From Odontesthes bonariensis (Eukaryota; Chordata; Actinopteri; Atheriniformes; Atherinopsidae): a DNA stretch of 64,000 bases. The notes below the pieces were generated by a model that was given only the letters and a program-made list of their open reading frames with translations, had not been told where the DNA came from and made no database searches. Shown here in pieces: positions 59,201 through 64,000 of the stretch. Made by a program: the position numbers and the translations under genes. Within the stretch, counting starts at the first letter, position 1, and each line of letters starts with the position of its first letter. The stretch covers positions 19,893,536-19,957,535 of the forward strand of contig NC_134524.1 in assembly GCF_027942865.1 (NCBI RefSeq), written 5' to 3'.

Positions 59201-59400
59201 ATGACCATAGGCCTCATGACCAGATGTCATTGCTCGATGCAATGAATGCTGCATGCTTGACAATCCGCGCAGAAGACTGCCAGGGGTGGATTCGCCATTC
59301 AAGACGTTTTTTCCCTCAATGTATTGCAATGGATGACATACTCTGTGACGTGGATGAGAACATGTGGCCTGATCGTCAGGCCCGTGTCGACAATGCGTAA
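56222..59400 (+). CDS. DD35E transposase, IS630/Tc1/mariner superfamily, intact in three exons
   Basis: Exons 56222-56460, 58328-58610 and 58735-59400 sum to 1,188 nt, 395 codons plus stop, in frame, with consensus GT/AG sites. The N-terminus is Arg/Gly-rich (MDRGGRGRGQGRGRGRGRAR) and is followed by helix-turn-helix-like text (MREAGLRVQPNLSRHTVASI). The catalytic core shows FIYVDEAGFN (first D), IIWDNVAFHHS (second D) and LNPIEEFFSCWRWKVYD (E), with 35 residues between second D and E. It would cut and paste DNA at TA sites. The start was chosen at the Met of the Arg/Gly-rich segment; an upstream in-frame Met at 56069 would add 51 residues. The first intron is enlarged by the hAT insertion; whether it still splices is unknown. 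Confidence 0.85.
56564..58186 (-). mobile_element. Composite hAT element, copy 2 (inside transposase intron 1)
   Basis: 1,623 bp, the same length as copy 1, in opposite orientation, with a perfect 8-bp duplication ccatacag (56556-56563, 58187-58194). All long open frames of copy 1 recur unchanged. The inner nested hAT is present at about 57098-57875. Confidence 0.9.
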
Positions 59401-60094
59401 CTTTCCTGTATTTTTATTTTTTTCATATTTACAGGGTTTCATTTCATTGTGTTTCATTTACAGTACTTTCTTTTTTGAGAATTGACCTTTGTTGTACTGC
59501 ATATTGAACCCTGTCATTTTGATTGCTTACAGTATGTGCATGTGACAAGTACTGCAAAAAATATTTTTCTGTCAGAATCTTGTCAGAATCTTGCCATTTT
59601 GTACACAGTAGAACAAATGTAAATCAATGGTGTTGACAGGTACTTCAGCAATACAAAAACAGATCTACAATATTTTACTGTATACACATTTTCTGATTTT
59701 ACTGTAAATACTCTGTGACAGTATATTTCTAAGTTATATAACTAAGATAGAGTACTCAATACAAAACCCAAATTGTAGTATGTTGTCAGTTGTAAAATAG
59801 TCAATACTATGAGGGTGTTGAACAAAAGCTGATATTGATAGCTGTAGTTTCAATTTTGTTATCCATTATTAAATAAATGAGAAAACATACATGTTCAATT
59901 GAGCACAAATTGTAGGTTTTGATGGAAAAGTTTGGTTTTGATGGATGTGTGACAAGTTTTGAGAAAGTGGTGTCATTCTGCAAACATCATAAAGTGTTTT
60001 GGTTATTTCAGCTTCTGTTAAGGGCTTTGTGTGAGCTGTTTTGAAAAAGTAAACTGTGAATGGAAAAATGGGCCAAAACGATCGGGAAAAACTG

Positions 60095-62283
60095 TAAAGG
60101 TTACACACACACAGACAACAACAACAACAAATATATATATCTTATATATCCTCATTTAAGTATAACAAGTCATACAAGGAAAAGTAATTCAATCAGATGC
60201 TAAACAGTAAAGCAATCATCCACATTTTATATAGCTAGTTTCAGAAAGAGGAACAGCACAACTATTGCAGAAAGTTGTGGTTGTGGTGCAATGTACCACA
60301 CGTAAGCCCAGAGTCTGGATGCTGGTGGTGGTCATTGGTTGAGACTCTATCTTCGGCTGAAGGAGGAGGTGGATTTGAGGAGGAGGCGGGTTGTGCGTCA
60401 CACGACCTTCGGAGGAAAATGACAGCAGAAGTGAGATTTCAAAAGGAGCGGAAGAGAGACTGATTGGCTCAGAGAGAAAGGAAGACTGTTGGACCAAAGC
60501 AATGACTGCAATGTCTGTGTGTGAAAAAAAGGGTGAGTTGCAAGAAAGAGGAGGAAACCCAAGCGGTAAGACAGAGTGAATGAAACGTATTACGTCTTCC
60601 TTGTTGAACTTTCGCTAAAGCTTCATTTAAATGTTAAATGAAGAGAGAAGCAATAACACAACAGACTCCAGAGAAGCTGTGAAGAGAAACTATCACTTTC
60701 TCCTGAACTACTAGCTGAGCAAAACAGACTGAGTCACGAATTGTAGGCGTATATATTTTATATTGTACAGCAAGATACACGACAGCTGGGAGTTCTTGAA
60801 AGAGATCAGTCAGACAAGTCAGGTGTTTAGTCTGGCAAAAAGTCTTGCAGTGTGAAAGCTCCTGCCACAGATCAAACTCTTTGAGGTGAAAACACCCTGG
60901 AAGCGCTTTCACTCAAAGTGAGTACAATGTCATGTCAGGTATTGAAAAGAAAGGACCTGATCTTTGCCTCTGCTTCTGTGTCCAGATTCCAAGCCTTGTG
61001 ACAGAAGTAGACGAAAAAACTACGGAAAACTGTACAATCATTAACAATAAATAAATTGATAAACCCCTATTGGTCCTTTGTTTCAGCCTTCTGGTTTTAT
61101 GAAGCTTGAGATTTTTGAGGCATTAACTTCACTGATTAAAAACAATGTTCTTCATCAGTCCGGTTTCAGCTTTCTTGAAACGCAGTTGACAGAAACACTT
61201 TGCAGGAGGAAACCTTGACTGGGATCCAGACTGCTTGGCGTCAGTGAGATGAAATGTTTTCCCTGAGGTTTGAACACTGTTTGCTCCACAGCTGGATGCA
61301 TTATCCTGAAAAGTGACCTCATCATCAACCAAACCTTTCCATGAATGGAATGAAAAGTTTCATGTCTCGCCTGGTCCTTTACCAAACATCAACCTCATAT
61401 CATCAGTGACTACAGAAAGAACTTTGCTTGTTTTCTGGTGGCATGCATCTTTGTATGTCATTGGACCTGCACCAATCTTAAGTCCCTCTATCATCACTCA
61501 ATATCACTTCCACCCAATCATCTACAGCCCATGACTGCTTCTCTTTAGCCCACTGTAACCTTGTTTTCATCTGTTTAAGTGTTAGTGATGATTTACATTT
61601 GTCTTATCTGGATGTAATTCCTTCAGCTGGTTTCTGACAGTTCAGTCACAAACACTGACTCCTGTCTCTGCCCATTTGTTTTTTGTTTCATTTGTTGCAC
61701 AATTTTAAGACATATTGCTATACATTTTCTGTCCTGACACTCTGGCTTCTTCCTTGGTTGACCTGTTTGTTTCCCTTTTACAACCTTCCTCTTTTATTCG
61801 TACATGCCGCTAATTTTAGACAATGCCCAACCTTTTTTTACCACACTTTAAGCTGAATCACCTTCTTGAAGGAGTTTTATAAACCTTTCCATTGTGTCCT
61901 CTGACAGCTCTAAAGCTGAGGCCATGTTTCCTGCATATCATTCAGGTTCAACTGCCCATTAACTTTTCGCAAGCTCTCCGTGTTAACTGCAGACTCATTT
62001 GCACATTTAGACTTGGACAGGTATTGGTTTTAGACACGCAAACTAAGCGGGTGATTCCACTTTTTGCCTCCTAATTTAATGGATTCCGTAGATTTTCCTC
62101 TTTTTCATCCAAGAAACATGGCAATGACCACAAAAGTTTGATCGAAAAAATTATCAGGTATGTTTTACTGAGCCAGGTCCAGCTATTAAACCAAATTGTA
62201 CAGATTATTGATGATAAATATCACATTTAACATTTTTTTTAATACTCACTCCTCTTGCTGAGATCTTTGAGCTGATTTGGAGA
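60095..62283. other. Spacer between the transposon and gene D
   Basis: Contains an ACA/CAA-rich simple stretch at 60105-60140. No supported exon. May include the gene D 3' untranslated region. Confidence 0.4.
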
Positions 62284-64000
62284 TTAGACGTTAGCGTAAT
62301 CACTCCCCCCTCGGTCTGAAACAATGTTATTGACTTTCATGTTAATCACAGTTTTTGTATGATTATAAAGCTTCCACCAACTCTGTGTTTATACTGTACC
62401 ATTTCCAGAGTTTTCAGGCCCTCTGATTGTTTCATAGACACAAAGGTCTCCTGCAGGTTAAGTGAAAATACAAAAATACAGTAAAAACCTTTAAAAAAAA
62501 AAAGGTTACTAATGTCCTGTCTTGATTAAATTTAACAGTGTTAAAGCTGCAGCAGATAAAATAAGTAGTCTTGGAGAAGTGGATGTGATAGAAGGGAATA
62601 TTTCCTGTTGGTGTGATTATGAACTCCTGAGTGTTTCAGATATTAAAGTATATGAAATAACTACTAATACTTTTCGTATTCAAGTGAAATATAACTTTGT
62701 TATGTGTTACAGAGCACAAACGTGAACAAACAAGGTGAAAGACTGACCATGGAGGAGGGAGGAGTATACTTGTTGCTCATTTTCATACTGGCCGACTCTT
62801 TCATCTCCAGTAGAACCTGCAGATGAGAAAAGAGTTGAAACTGTAAAATGTCATGCTGTTCCCCCAGATCATGACCTCATGAGGAAATGTTTGCTTGAAT
62901 ACTGACAAGGTGATATCAAATCAAAACAAATCACATGTATTTGTATAGCACATTTCATGTACAAAACAAATCAAAGTGCTTTACATAAAATAAAAGCATT
63001 GCAGCGGGGAGTGGAAGAAGTATTAAAAATACATAAAAGAATATAAAGAAAAACTATTTAAATAATTTAAATTAATTTAAAAATAAGCAACAGTCCAGAT
63101 GAATTATAAGATTAAAAGATATTGTGCAGATATATATATATCGGAAATCAGAGGAGGAAGGTCTCACCTGCAGATTGTCTGCAGCGATACGGCAAGAACA
63201 GGAAAATAATGAATATGATTCCACCAACTTTTCCAACCATCAACAGCACAGGAAATAAAGAGCTTTCTGGCCTGGACACATCTGTTTTTACAACTTTAAT
63301 GAACAATAACTATTGATTAATAAGACCAGATCATATTAGACTTCCACAACAAATCATTTAATGAATAAAAACCATTAAAAGTTTTAATCCTACTCACCCC
63401 TAACTGACATCCAGCTCGGTGGTGAAACCTTTCCTGCATGTTCACACTTGTAGAAACCTTCGTCTGACTTTGACACAGCAGAGATGTTCAGTTCTCCTTT
63501 GTGATCATTTTGGAGGAGTTTGTCATTGTGATAGAAAGATACATTGGAAAGTGGAGTTTGTCCTCTTTGTCTGCAGCTCAGGGTAACAGAAGCTCCCTCG
63601 GTCACAGGATGGGCGTGGCTCACCAGGATAATATCTTTGTCTGTCAAACAAGTCAGAAAATACTAGTTTTTAGCTGTAGCAGAGCTTTGGAAAGCTCTTA
63701 TGTTCAATTAGAGTTGATTACACACATGGTTTTTATCAATATTTGACATTTAAACTTGTGTACCAACCAACTACAGCATGTCTAAAAAACCTTTTACCAA
63801 ATAAACAGCAGATTTTTACAGCATCCGAGAGTAAATCAGAATGTATGCAGAACAGTATTTTCATTTAGTTAAAAAGTCACATCGATCTAAGTATCAGTTT
63901 CTGTAGATAGAAAAGTTTAATTCCAGAGGCTGAAATTACTGGAACGAATACAAACAAGTTCAAAATATTTTATAATATCAAAATATTTTTTTCTGTAGTT
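62284..64000 (-). CDS. Gene D (partial): Fc receptor-like/LITR-type receptor with transmembrane Lys and ITAM-like tail
   Basis: Exons seen: E-type Ig 63640-63398, membrane 63281-63168, tail 62816-62748, 62450-62400 and 62315-62284 (stop). The rest lies beyond the right edge. All junctions are phase 1 and in frame. The membrane segment reads FPVLLMVGKVGGIIFIIFLF, with a lysine where gene C has threonine. In activating receptors such a lysine pairs with an acidic residue of an ITAM adaptor. The tail itself joins QQVYSSLLH to GDLCVYETI, giving YSSL-x7-YETI (ITAM spacing), and ends SDYANV, which fits an ITIM. It lacks the 16-nt tail exon found in A and C. Nearly identical to gene C in the Ig exon. 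Confidence 0.8.

Larger units (their letters stand above)
55860..60094 (+). mobile_element. Autonomous-looking Tc1/mariner-superfamily transposon, interrupted by a hAT composite
   Basis: Inverted ends CAGTTTTTCTCGATTGCTTT and CAGTTTTTCCCGATCGTTTT match at 17 of 20 bases and are flanked by TA (55858-55859, 60095-60096). Without the 1,623-bp hAT and its 8-bp duplication the element would be about 2.6 kb. It encodes an unbroken three-exon transposase, listed separately. Confidence 0.85.

Noticed and set aside
1-64000. CRISPR array, bacterial operon or rRNA/tRNA genes
   Set aside because: The window is vertebrate genomic DNA with spliced genes. No tRNA cloverleaf, rRNA or spacer-repeat array was recognised.

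Overview
This is a teleost fish chromosome segment, probably percomorph. Coding sequence is split into short exons with GT/AG splice sites. The repeats are typical teleost ones: hAT, Harbinger, Tc1/mariner and TTAA-flanked transposons plus LINE tails. The gene families (multi-domain C-type lectins and a large Fc-receptor-like/LITR-type immunoglobulin receptor cluster) are known from fish immune regions. Gene models were built by hand by matching splice phases; every immune gene model below closes in frame. Family names rest on motif recognition, not on a database search.

Layout. 0-5.4 kb: a decayed HECT-domain gene copy, an unknown exon on the other strand, a deleted Harbinger transposon and a LINE 3' end. 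6.7-17.5 kb: two divergently arranged three-CTLD lectin genes (minus at 7.0-9.4 kb, plus at 14.3-16.1 kb) lying in an inverted duplication, plus an orphan signal-peptide exon of a third copy. 18.9-64 kb: four tandem minus-strand Fc-receptor-like/LITR-type genes, named A to D here. Gene A (30.4 to 18.9 kb) has 10 Ig domains and an ITAM-like tail. Gene B (41.9 to 33.5 kb) has 4 Ig domains with one ITIM and one ITSM-like motif. Gene C (54.5 to 45.8 kb) has 5 Ig domains and two ITIMs. Gene D (runs off the right edge, ends at 62.3 kb) has a lysine in its membrane segment and an ITAM-like tail. All four share the phase-1 one-exon-per-domain plan, and A, B and C show the split signal peptide with a 36-nt second exon that marks the Fc receptor family.

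The introns and spacers are full of nested transposons. The best are a 395-codon, apparently intact, three-exon DD35E Tc1/mariner-superfamily transposase (55.9-60.1 kb), and two 1,623-bp copies of a composite hAT-inside-hAT element with perfect 8-bp target duplications. One of these sits in an intron of gene B and the other in the first intron of the transposase.

Functionally the window reads as an innate immune cluster. The lectins are likely secreted carbohydrate- or ligand-binding proteins. The receptors look like a set of paired activating and inhibitory leukocyte receptors in which the signalling tail has switched type between neighbours.
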